From NCBI GenBank assembly GCA_023426225.1, contig JAFABD010000011.1, positions 1-11,440 of the forward strand: a DNA stretch of 11,440 nt, written 5' to 3'. The notes beneath the pieces are model-generated. The model was not told where the DNA came from. It was given only the letters and a program-made list of their open reading frames with translations, and made no database searches. The position numbers and the translations under genes are program-made. Each line of letters begins with the position of its first letter. The stretch's first letter is position 1. Below are positions 1-6,705 of this stretch, piece after piece. Source of the DNA: Pseudomonadota bacterium (GTDB lineage Bacteria; Pseudomonadota; Alphaproteobacteria; Sphingomonadales; Sphingomonadaceae).

Positions 1-618
1 CGTCGACACCACCGTCCACAGCACCGACAGGAACAGCGCCGCGCCGCCGAACCAGAAGGCGATGCGCACCGTGTCGGGAATCCCGCCGGCGGGCGCGGTG
101 TTGGCGACGCCCAGATGTTCGAGCAGCCAGGGGAAGATCGACCCGATCACCGCACCCGCGCCGATGAACGCGGTCTGCACCGCATAGCCGGCGCTGTGCT
201 GATCCTTGCGCAGCATGTCGCCGACAAAGGCGCGGAACGGCTCCATCGAAACGTTGAGCGACGCATCGAGCAGCCACAGCATCCCCGCCGCGACGATCAG
301 CCCGGGCGCGAGCGGCATCGCGAACAGCGCGAGCGCCGCGAGGATCGCACCCGCGAGGAAATAGGGGCGCCGCCGGCCGAGCCGCCCGAGCCAGGTCCGG
401 TCGCTGAGATGGCCGATCACCGGCTGGACGAGCAGCCCGGTGAGCGGTGCGGCGATCCACAGCGCGGGCAGGTTGTCGAGTTCGGTGCCGAGCGACTGGA
501 AGATCCGGCTCATGTTCGCGTTCTGGAGCGCGAAGCCGATCTGGATGCCGAAAAACCCGAACGAGATGTTCCACAGCCCGGCGAGCGACTGGCGCGGCTT
601 TTCCGCTCCTGCCGTCAT
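1..618 (-). CDS. Sugar MFS transporter, SLC45/GPH-like, partial (N-terminal 206 residues)
   Basis: Probable inner-membrane sugar:cation symporter importing maltose or short maltooligosaccharides. Only the N-terminal 206 residues are present; the gene continues beyond the left edge. About six hydrophobic segments are visible (roughly residues 15-38, 50-70, 86-104, 106-124, 146-168, 185-205), which is half of a 12-helix carrier. The MFS loop-2/3 signature is clear at residues 69-86 (GHLSDRTWLGRLGRRRPYF), and its RRRP form is typical of SLC45/GPH-type sugar carriers. The ATG at 618 overlaps the TGA of the upstream lacI-type gene (ATGA), so the two are probably translationally coupled; no good separate ribosome site is seen. 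Its place beside a maltodextrin receptor and alpha-glucosidases suggests a MalY-like role as in Caulobacter. The substrate is inferred from context; sucrose is a possible alternative. Confidence 0.9.
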   Translation of the reverse strand, partial: MTAGAEKPRQSLAGLWNISFGFFGIQIGFALQNANMSRIFQSLGTELDNLPALWIAAPLTGLLVQPVIGHLSDRTWLGRLGRRRPYFLAGAILAALALFAMPLAPGLIVAAGMLWLLDASLNVSMEPFRAFVGDMLRKDQHSAGYAVQTAFIGAGAVIGSIFPWLLEHLGVANTAPAGGIPDTVRIAFWFGGAALFLSVLWTVVST

Positions 619-1643
619 GCGCCGCACGACCCGCGCACGACGAGGCGCGTGGGGAGCAGCGACGGCCCCACCGGCCGCTCGCGGATCCGCGCGATCAGCG
701 TTTCGACGAGCGTGCGCCCGGCGAGCCGCGCGTCCTGCATGACGGTGGTGAGCGGAGGGCTGGCGAGCCCGGCGGCGGGAATATCGTCGAAACCGATCAC
801 GGCAACATCCTCCGGTATGCGTTTGCCCGCGGCCTGGAGCGCGCGCATCGCGCCGATCGCGATCAGGTCGCTGGCCGCCAGAATGGCATCGAAGCGTTCG
901 CCCGAGGCGAGCAGCGCGCGCGCGGCGGCGGCGCCCGATTCCTCGGTGGTGATCGCGTCGAACTGAAGCGCGGGGCGCGTCGGCAGCCCCGCCGCGGCGA
1001 GCGCGGCGAGATGGCCGCGATAGCGATCGTGGAACTCGGGATAATGGCTGGACGCCGTACCCAGAAATGCAATTTCGCGGCGCCCGAGCATGAGCAGGTG
1101 CCGCGTCGCCTCGCCGCCGCCGCCGCGATTGTCGCAGCCGATCGTCAGCCCGGCGCCCTCGCACTGGACCGAGCCCCAGCGGACGAAATGCGTGCCGGCG
1201 TCCTGAAGCGCCTTCAGCCGTGCCCGATAGAGCTCGTAATCGCCATAGCCGAGCAGGATCAGCCCGTCGGCCTTGCGCGCATCCTCGTAATCGGTGTGCC
1301 AGTCGCTCGACAGTTGCTGGAAGCTGATGAGCAGGTCGTGATCATGTTTGGCGCAGGCGCGGATGATCGAGCCGAGCATCGACTGAAAGAAGGGGTTGAT
1401 GAGCGAATCGTCGGGGGTCGGGTCTTCGAAGATGAGCAGCGCCAGCGTCTGCGAATGGCGCGCGCGCAGGTTCGATGCGGCCTTGTCGACGCGATAGTTC
1501 AACTGGCGCGCGATCGCCTCGATCCGCATCCGCGTCGCCGGGTTGACGCCCGCCTCGCCGCGCAGCGCGCGCGAGACGGTGGGCTGCGAAACGCCCGCCA
1601 GTTGCGCGATGTCGAACGACGTCGGCTTGCGCTGAACGCCCAT
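615..1643 (-). CDS. LacI-family transcriptional regulator
   Basis: DNA-binding, sugar-responsive regulator of 342 residues, a normal length for the family. The N-terminal helix-turn-helix spans about residues 9-28 (FDIAQLAGVSQPTVSRALRG), followed by helix 3 and a hinge around residues 52-64 with the usual leucine (ASNLRARHSQT). The rest is a periplasmic-binding-protein-like sensor domain, with family motifs such as DAILAASDLIAIGAMRAL and IPEDVAVIGFDDIP near the C-terminus. The ATG at 1643 was chosen because a strong GGAGGAGGT lies just upstream; an in-frame ATG at 1676 lacks such a site and would add 11 residues before the helix-turn-helix. It is divergent from the TonB receptor and overlaps the MFS gene. 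This suggests it represses both arms and is released by maltose or a derivative, as MalI does in Caulobacter. The effector and the sign of regulation are inferred. Confidence 0.95.
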   Translation of the reverse strand: MGVQRKPTSFDIAQLAGVSQPTVSRALRGEAGVNPATRMRIEAIARQLNYRVDKAASNLRARHSQTLALLIFEDPTPDDSLINPFFQSMLGSIIRACAKHDHDLLISFQQLSSDWHTDYEDARKADGLILLGYGDYELYRARLKALQDAGTHFVRWGSVQCEGAGLTIGCDNRGGGGEATRHLLMLGRREIAFLGTASSHYPEFHDRYRGHLAALAAAGLPTRPALQFDAITTEESGAAAARALLASGERFDAILAASDLIAIGAMRALQAAGKRIPEDVAVIGFDDIPAAGLASPPLTTVMQDARLAGRTLVETLIARIRERPVGPSLLPTRLVVRGSCGA

Positions 1644-1683
1644 GGCACCTCCTCCCCGCGTACGGTCGCTGTCCAACCGGATC

Positions 1684-1694
1684 GCATATTATGC
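1684..1694. promoter_or_regulatory. Candidate regulator site 1: GCATA-T-TATGC palindrome
   Basis: This is a perfect 11-bp palindrome with an odd centre, 41 bp upstream of the lacI-type ATG. It is embedded in a short AT-rich patch that continues into ATGCATGCG. It overlaps the only -10-like hexamer (CATAAT, minus strand). A repressor bound here would sit over the regulator's own promoter, so autoregulation is possible. The palindrome is seen directly; its role is inferred. Confidence 0.35.
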
Positions 1695-1765
1695 ATGCGG
1701 GCAGAGCGACAGCGCGGTCAATCACGGGGTGGTGCAGAAATGCCGCATCGGCCGCGGATCGGCCC

Positions 1766-1798
1766 TGAATACGTATGTGGCGCGCTGGCGAACATACC
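1766..1798. promoter_or_regulatory. Candidate LacI-family operator: ATACGTAT with a GTATGT/ACATAC inverted repeat
   Basis: ATACGTAT (1769-1776) is a perfect 8-bp palindrome centred on CG, the centre typical of LacI-family operators. Its right half, GTATGT (1773-1778), is repeated in inverted orientation as ACATAC (1792-1797) after 13 bp. It lies about 120-150 bp upstream of the receptor start codon, where a promoter or operator would be expected. The symmetry is seen; binding by the neighbouring regulator is inferred. Confidence 0.4.
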
Positions 1799-1903
1799 CC
1801 GTTTTGCAAGATTGAGGGTGCCACCGCGCATCCCGGGCTGCCCGACCCGCAGCCGGGGGCGATTGCAACCGGCCGACGACGAGCCGGGACGAACAGAAAG
1901 CAC

Positions 1904-1920
1904 AAGGGAGAGACCAGTTG
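1904..1920 (+). promoter_or_regulatory. Ribosome binding site and TTG start of the TonB receptor gene
   Basis: AAGGGAG at 1904-1910 is followed, after 7 nt, by TTG (1918-1920). No ATG or GTG with a comparable site starts this frame nearby, and translation from the TTG yields a complete, ordinary signal peptide. The rare TTG start is therefore the best choice and may lower initiation. Confidence 0.75.
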
Positions 1921-4704
1921 CTGAGCACCTTCCGCGGCCGTCGTGCCGCCCGCATCGCCTTCGGCACCAGCGCCGCGATTGCCGCGCTCTGCGCCGCCGC
2001 CGTCCCGGCCCACGCCCAGACTCAGACCCAGACCGCCAGCCCCGCGCCCGCGCAGGATGACGCCCAGGGCGACGCCATCGTCGTCACCGGTTTCCGCGCC
2101 AGCCTGGAAAATGCGGTGGCCGAGAAGCTCAAGCGCGACCAGGTCGTCGAATCGATCTCGTCCGAGGACATCGGCAAGCTGCCCGACGCGTCGATCGCGG
2201 AATCGATCGCGCGGCTGCCCGGCCTGACCTCGCAGCGGCTGTCGGGCCGTTCGAACGTGATCTCGATCCGCGGCTTTGCCCCCGATTTCTCGACCACGCT
2301 GCTCAACGGCCGCGAGCAGACCTCGACCGGCGACAACCGCGCGGTCGAATATGACCAGTATCCGTCGGAAGTCGTCAACCAGGTGCTGGTGTACAAGACG
2401 CCGATGGCGAGCCTGGTCGGGCAGGGGCTGTCGGGCACGGTCAACCTCAACACGATCCGCCCGCTGGAATATGGCAAGCGCGTCTTTTCGGTGGGCGCGC
2501 GCGGCACCTATGCCGATCTGGGCAAGCTCAACGCCGGGTCGAAGGAATTCGGCTATCGCGTCAACGGCACCTATGTCGACCAGTTCATGAACGACACGCT
2601 GGGCGTTGCGCTGGCCGCCAGCTATGTCGACGAGCCGTACCAGATCCAGGAATTCAACGCCTGGGGCTATGCCGGCGTGCCGCAGGGCGCGGTGATCGGC
2701 GGCGCCAAGTCGTTCAACACCTCGACCACGCTCAAGCGGCTGGGGTTGCAGGGCACGCTGGAATGGCGGCCGGCGCCCGAGTTCACGACGACGTTCGACG
2801 CCTTTTATTCGGACTTCAAGGACGACCAGATCAAGCGCGGGCTCGAGCTGCCGCTGGCCTGGGGCGGCGCGACGCTGAGCAACGCGACCGTCACCGACGG
2901 GTTCGTCAATGCCGGGACGTTCAGCGGCGTGAAGGGCGTGCTGCGCAACGACGCCTTCCAGCGCCACGCCAAGCTCTATTCGTTCGGCTGGAACGGCAAG
3001 TATCAGGGCGATGACGGCTGGAGCGCGTTTCTGGACGTCAGCTATTCGCGGACCGACCGCAACGAGCTGACGCTCGAAAGCTATTCGGGCACGGGCCGCG
3101 GCCCGGTGGGCGCCACCGACACGATCGGTTTCAGCAGCACCGGCAGCGGCACGGCGTTCAAGCCGTCGCTCAACTATGGCGACTTCGCCACGATCGTGCT
3201 GACCTCGCCCCAGGGCTGGGGCGGCGACCAGACCGCGGTCAACGGCACGCGGATCGTCGGCGGGCAGGACGGCTATTACAACAACCGCAAGGTTCGCGAC
3301 GAGCTGTGGCAGTTCCGCACCGAGATCGCCAAGGAGATCGACAGCGCCTGGCTGCAGAGCGTGCAGTTCGGGCTCAACTATACCAATCGCGGCAAGTCGC
3401 TGACCCCCGACGAGGCGTTCCTGGGGCTGGTGGCGAACACCAACGGCACGACGAGCCTGCCGGTGCCGGCGCAGTTCCGGCTGGGGACGACCAATATCGG
3501 CTATAGCGGGCTGGGCCCGGTGATCAGCTATGACCCGGTCGCGCTGCTCAACGCCGGCGTCTACCAGCGCGTGCCGAACCCCTATGGCGACGTCGTCGTC
3601 AAGGCGTATGACGTGCGCGAGAAGCTGATGACCGCCTATGTCCAGGGCAACATCAAGTCGCAGATCGGCGCGTCGGAGCTGACCGGCAATTTCGGCGTGC
3701 AGTTCGTCAACACCGACCAGAATTCGAACGGCGCGAGCGCGGTCTATCTGGGCCAGAACGCCAACGGATCGCCCAATATCGGCGGCATCCCGCGGCGCGA
3801 GAGCGTCAACTATATCGACGTGCTGCCCAGCCTGAACCTGTCGCTGCGTTTCCCGAGCAACCTTGTCGTCCGGTTCGCGGCGGCGCGCGAGACGATCCGT
3901 CCCAAGCTCGACGACATGAAGGCGTCGACCAGCTATGGCTATACCTATATCGTCCAGAACGGCACGAGCTATGCCCGCGTCGACGGATCGTCGGGCAACC
4001 CGTATCTGCGGCCGTGGCGCGCCAATGCGGTCGACCTGACGTTCGAACGCTATTTCGGGCGGCGCGGCTATCTGGCGGCGCAGTTCTATTACAAGGACCT
4101 CAAGAGCTACGTCTACAACGCCACCGATCCGTATGATTTCAGCGCGTTTCCGGTGCCGCCGGTGTCGGGCGGGCAGATCGTCAACTATAACGGCCTGCTG
4201 ACGCACCCGATCAACGGCAAGGGCGGCGAGCTGTACGGCGTCGAGCTGGCGGGCACGCTGCCGTTCGAGGTGCTGACCAAGGCGCTGGACGGCTTTGGCG
4301 TGACCGGCGGCGTTTCCTATACCAAGACCAAGATCAAGCCGACGCCGACCGACCCGACCGACGCGCTGCCCGGCTATTCGAAGTGGGTGGCGAACGGCAC
4401 CGCCTATTTCGAGAAATGGGGTTTCTCGGCGCGCGGCAGCATTCGCTATCGCTCGACCTTCATCGGCGACGTGTCGGCGTTCGGCGCGGTGCCGGCGCGG
4501 CGGCGGGCGCTGCCGGAAACGATCGTCGATGCGCAGATCGGCTATGACTTCCAGGGCGGGCTGCGCGGGCTGTCGCTGTTCCTGCAGGGGCAGAACCTGA
4601 CCGACGAGCCGTTCGTCACGATCGAGCCGAACCAGCCGAACCACATCATCGATTACCAGCGTTACGGACGCCGGTTCCTGGCGGGCGCGACGTTCAAGTT
4701 CTGA
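1918..4704 (+). CDS. TonB-dependent outer-membrane receptor (Xanthomonas/Caulobacter type), probable maltooligosaccharide transporter
   Basis: Outer-membrane 22-strand barrel protein of 928 residues that takes up a substrate using energy from TonB-ExbBD. A signal peptide covers residues 1-33, with likely cleavage in AHA/Q. A TonB box, AIVVTG, is at residues 53-58. The plug domain follows, with the family phrases EDIGKLPDASIAESIARLPG (83-102), SIRGFAPDFSTTLLNGRE (about 116-132) and GLSGTVNLNT (170-179). The rest is aromatic-rich beta-barrel sequence, ending in FKF with the terminal aromatic residue needed for barrel assembly. The plug wording matches the TonB-Xanth-Caul group (TIGR01782), which includes Caulobacter MalA. 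The substrate is inferred from the flanking amylase, alpha-glucosidases, sugar carrier and LacI regulator. No SusD-type lipoprotein accompanies it, as expected outside Bacteroidetes. Confidence 0.95.
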   Translation: MLSTFRGRRAARIAFGTSAAIAALCAAAVPAHAQTQTQTASPAPAQDDAQGDAIVVTGFRASLENAVAEKLKRDQVVESISSEDIGKLPDASIAESIARLPGLTSQRLSGRSNVISIRGFAPDFSTTLLNGREQTSTGDNRAVEYDQYPSEVVNQVLVYKTPMASLVGQGLSGTVNLNTIRPLEYGKRVFSVGARGTYADLGKLNAGSKEFGYRVNGTYVDQFMNDTLGVALAASYVDEPYQIQEFNAWGYAGVPQGAVIGGAKSFNTSTTLKRLGLQGTLEWRPAPEFTTTFDAFYSDFKDDQIKRGLELPLAWGGATLSNATVTDGFVNAGTFSGVKGVLRNDAFQRHAKLYSFGWNGKYQGDDGWSAFLDVSYSRTDRNELTLESYSGTGRGPVGATDTIGFSSTGSGTAFKPSLNYGDFATIVLTSPQGWGGDQTAVNGTRIVGGQDGYYNNRKVRDELWQFRTEIAKEIDSAWLQSVQFGLNYTNRGKSLTPDEAFLGLVANTNGTTSLPVPAQFRLGTTNIGYSGLGPVISYDPVALLNAGVYQRVPNPYGDVVVKAYDVREKLMTAYVQGNIKSQIGASELTGNFGVQFVNTDQNSNGASAVYLGQNANGSPNIGGIPRRESVNYIDVLPSLNLSLRFPSNLVVRFAAARETIRPKLDDMKASTSYGYTYIVQNGTSYARVDGSSGNPYLRPWRANAVDLTFERYFGRRGYLAAQFYYKDLKSYVYNATDPYDFSAFPVPPVSGGQIVNYNGLLTHPINGKGGELYGVELAGTLPFEVLTKALDGFGVTGGVSYTKTKIKPTPTDPTDALPGYSKWVANGTAYFEKWGFSARGSIRYRSTFIGDVSAFGAVPARRRALPETIVDAQIGYDFQGGLRGLSLFLQGQNLTDEPFVTIEPNQPNHIIDYQRYGRRFLAGATFKF

Positions 4705-4790
4705 CGATGCGCGCGGGCGGGTGCGGACCGGGTGCAGACCGGTCGCCGCATCCGCCCCGCCGATCCCGGGCGCGGCCCGGGCGCGCATCG
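4705..4790 (+). other. Predicted structured RNA element, three-way junction after the receptor stop codon
   Basis: Beginning at the base after the TGA, CGATGCGCGC (4705-4714) is perfectly complementary to GCGCGCATCG (4781-4790). Between these arms are two further hairpins. One has arms at about 4715-4726 and 4746-4758 with one bulge, topped by ACCGG/CCGGT (4727-4731/4739-4743). The other is CCGGGC-GCG-GCCCGG (4766-4780). Together they make a closed three-arm fold. No T-tract follows, so it is not a classical terminator. It could act as a 3' mRNA stabiliser or attenuator between receptor and enzyme genes, or be a dispersed repeat. The pairing is seen by eye; the function is inferred. Confidence 0.5.
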
Positions 4791-4872
4791 CCGCGCGGGG
4801 AGTGTCGTTGCGTGGCTTCGCAAGCGAGCTTCCGGCGGGAATGGACGCTGTGCGAAGGGGAGTTCACATCGC
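4791..4872 (+). promoter_or_regulatory. Rest of the receptor-amylase gap with amylase ribosome binding site
   Basis: This is the remainder of the 168-bp gap. AAGGGGAG (4855-4862) lies 10 nt before the amylase ATG at 4873 and decides the start. A small TTGCG/CGCAA hairpin occurs at 4808-4823. No convincing internal promoter is visible, so the amylase gene is probably read from the receptor promoter. Confidence 0.5.
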
Positions 4873-6705
4873 ATGATTCGTCGATCCACCCTGGCCCTGC
4901 TCGCTGCGGCGGCGGGCATGTCGTTGTCGCTGACGGCCCCTGCGGGCGCGCAGCCGGGCGCCGGCGACTTTCGGGCGCGGCTGCCCGAGGACGAGGTGCT
5001 GTATTTCCTTCTCCCCGACCGGTTCGACAATGCCGACCCCGCGAACGACCGCGGCGGCATGACCGGCGACCGGCTGCGGACCGGGTTCGATCCGACCGGG
5101 AAGGGGTTTTACCATGGCGGCGACCTGAAGGGCGTGATCCGCCGGCTCGATTATATCGAGGCGCTGGGCGCCACCGCGATCTGGGTCGGTCCGATCTTTC
5201 GCAACAAGCCCGTGCAGGGCGCGCCGGGACAGGAATCGGCGGGCTATCACGGCTATTGGATCACCGATTTCGAGAATGTCGACCCGCATTTCGGGACCAA
5301 CGCCGATTTCAAGGCGCTGGTCGATGCGGCGCATGCGCGCGGCATCAAGGTGTATATGGACATCATCGTCAACCACACCGCCGACGTGATCCAGTATCGC
5401 GAATGCGGCGGGGCGAGCGAATGTCCGTATCGCAGCCGCGCCGATTATCCCTATTCGCGCAAGGGCGGGGTGAACGGCGCCCCGATCAATCCGGGCTTTG
5501 CTGGCGACGCGGTGCAAAGCGCCGACAATTTCGCGCGGCTGACCGACCCCGGCTATGCCTATACCCCGTTCGTGCCCGCGGCCGAGCGCGACGTGAAGCG
5601 GCCCGCCTGGCTGAACGACCCGATCTACTACCACAATCGCGGCAACTCGACCTTTGCCGGCGAAAGCTCGACGATGGGCGATTTCGTCGGGCTCGACGAC
5701 CTGATGACCGAAAACCCGCGCGTCGTGGCGGGGATGATCGACATTTTCGGCGGCTGGATCGACCGGTTCGGGATCGACGGGTTCCGCATCGACACGGCGC
5801 GGCACGTCAATCCCGAATTCTGGCAGGCGTTCATCCCCGCGATGCGCGCCCGCGCGGCGGCGAAGGGCATCCCCAATTTCCACATCTTTGGCGAGGTGGC
5901 CGATCCCGATCCGGCGGCGCTGGCGCAGCACACCCGGGTCGACGGCTTTCCGGCGGTGCTCGATTTCGGGTTTGCGGCTGCCGTCAACGATGTCATCGCG
6001 GGCAAGGCGGGGACCGACCGGCTCGCCAAGCTGTTCGCGGCCGACGCGCTGTACGAGGGTGGGGCGGCGACGGCGCGCCGGTTGCCGACCTTTATCAGCA
6101 ACCATGACGCAGGCCGCGCGGCGATGATGGTGCGCCAGGCCAACCCGCTGGCGAGCAACGACGAGCAGTTGCGCCGCGTCGCGCTGGGGCAGGCGATGCT
6201 GCTGCTGCTGCGGGGCGTGCCGACGCTCTATTCGGGCGACGAGCAGGGCTTTGTCGGCGACGGCGGCGACCAGGACGCGCGCGAGGACATGTTCCCGAGC
6301 AAGGTCGCGGTTTACAACGACAATATCCTGCTGGGCACGCGCCGCACCACCGCCGACGGCAGCTTCGATCCCGGCCATCCGCTGTTCCGCGAGATCGCGA
6401 CGCTGGCGCGGCTGCGCCGGTCGCACGCGGCGCTGACGCGCGGGGCACAGATCGTCCGCGCGGCCGGGGACAAGCCGGGGCTGTTCGCCGTGTCGCGCTT
6501 CGATCCGGCAAGCGGCGACGAATATCTGATCGCGTTCAACAGCGCGTCCGCGCCGATCACCGCCCATATCCAGGTCGAGACCCGATCGACCGGCTTTGCC
6601 GCGCTGGCGGGCGCCTGCCCCGCCGCGGCGGCAGCGCCGGGCAGCCTGACGCTCACCATCCCCGCCTTCGGCTATGCCGTGTGCCGGGCCGGAACCGCAC
6701 GATGA
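4873..6705 (+). CDS. Exported GH13 alpha-amylase
   Basis: Secreted or periplasmic enzyme of 610 residues that cleaves internal alpha-1,4 bonds of starch or maltodextrins. A signal peptide covers residues 1-26 (AGA/Q). The GH13 TIM-barrel regions are all present: DIIVNH (163-168), GFRIDTARH (303-311) with nucleophile D307, FGEV (339-342) with acid/base E341, and SNHD (409-412) with the transition-state Asp D412. A C-terminal beta domain (about 500-606) follows. The ATG at 4873 is chosen over one at 4732 because it has a ribosome site and directly starts the signal peptide. The gene sits 168 bp after the receptor gene and overlaps the next gene by ATGA. A cyclomaltodextrinase or neopullulanase specificity cannot be excluded from motifs alone. 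Confidence 0.93.
   Translation: MIRRSTLALLAAAAGMSLSLTAPAGAQPGAGDFRARLPEDEVLYFLLPDRFDNADPANDRGGMTGDRLRTGFDPTGKGFYHGGDLKGVIRRLDYIEALGATAIWVGPIFRNKPVQGAPGQESAGYHGYWITDFENVDPHFGTNADFKALVDAAHARGIKVYMDIIVNHTADVIQYRECGGASECPYRSRADYPYSRKGGVNGAPINPGFAGDAVQSADNFARLTDPGYAYTPFVPAAERDVKRPAWLNDPIYYHNRGNSTFAGESSTMGDFVGLDDLMTENPRVVAGMIDIFGGWIDRFGIDGFRIDTARHVNPEFWQAFIPAMRARAAAKGIPNFHIFGEVADPDPAALAQHTRVDGFPAVLDFGFAAAVNDVIAGKAGTDRLAKLFAADALYEGGAATARRLPTFISNHDAGRAAMMVRQANPLASNDEQLRRVALGQAMLLLLRGVPTLYSGDEQGFVGDGGDQDAREDMFPSKVAVYNDNILLGTRRTTADGSFDPGHPLFREIATLARLRRSHAALTRGAQIVRAAGDKPGLFAVSRFDPASGDEYLIAFNSASAPITAHIQVETRSTGFAALAGACPAAAAAPGSLTLTIPAFGYAVCRAGTAR

Larger units (their letters stand above)
1644..1917. promoter_or_regulatory. 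Divergent control region between lacI-type gene and TonB receptor gene
   Basis: This 274-bp non-coding stretch must carry promoters for both arms. It is locally AT-richer than its surroundings at 1681-1698 and 1765-1815. Two palindromic candidates for the LacI-family protein lie in these AT-richer parts and are listed separately. For the minus strand, CATAAT (1693 to 1688) resembles a -10 box, but the TTGACC at 1721 to 1716 stands 22 nt away, too far for a standard promoter. For the plus strand no convincing -35/-10 pair was found. An imperfect hairpin at 1832-1858 (arms around CCCGGGCTG and CAGCCGGG) would fall in the receptor mRNA leader if transcription starts upstream of it; it has no T-tract, so it is not a terminator. 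Confidence 0.7.

Noticed and set aside
1644..1676. Upstream ATG (1676) for the LacI-family gene
   Set aside because: It adds 11 residues unlike the family before the helix-turn-helix, while GGAGGAGGT sits directly before the ATG at 1643.
1688..1721. TTGACC / CATAAT as a sigma-70 promoter for the lacI-type gene
   Set aside because: The 22-nt spacing is too long for a normal promoter, so only the -10-like match is mentioned.
1832..1858. Hairpin in the receptor leader as a possible terminator or riboswitch
   Set aside because: The stem is imperfect, no T-run follows, and no known riboswitch pattern was recognised.
447..2060. Plus-strand open frame across the MFS and lacI-type genes
   Set aside because: Arg-rich shadow of two clear minus-strand genes.
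1342..4788. Minus-strand open frame of more than 1,100 codons opposite the TonB receptor gene
   Set aside because: It is rich in Arg, Ala, Asp and Val without domains, and lies opposite a clear receptor gene. In GC-rich DNA the antisense frame of a well-biased gene often lacks stops.
4732..4872. Upstream ATG (4732) for the amylase
   Set aside because: It would bury the signal peptide behind 47 Arg-rich residues and lies inside the predicted structured RNA.
4864..6567. Long minus-strand open frame opposite the amylase gene
   Set aside because: Low-complexity Arg/Ala/Val sequence without motifs; the plus strand carries all GH13 regions.
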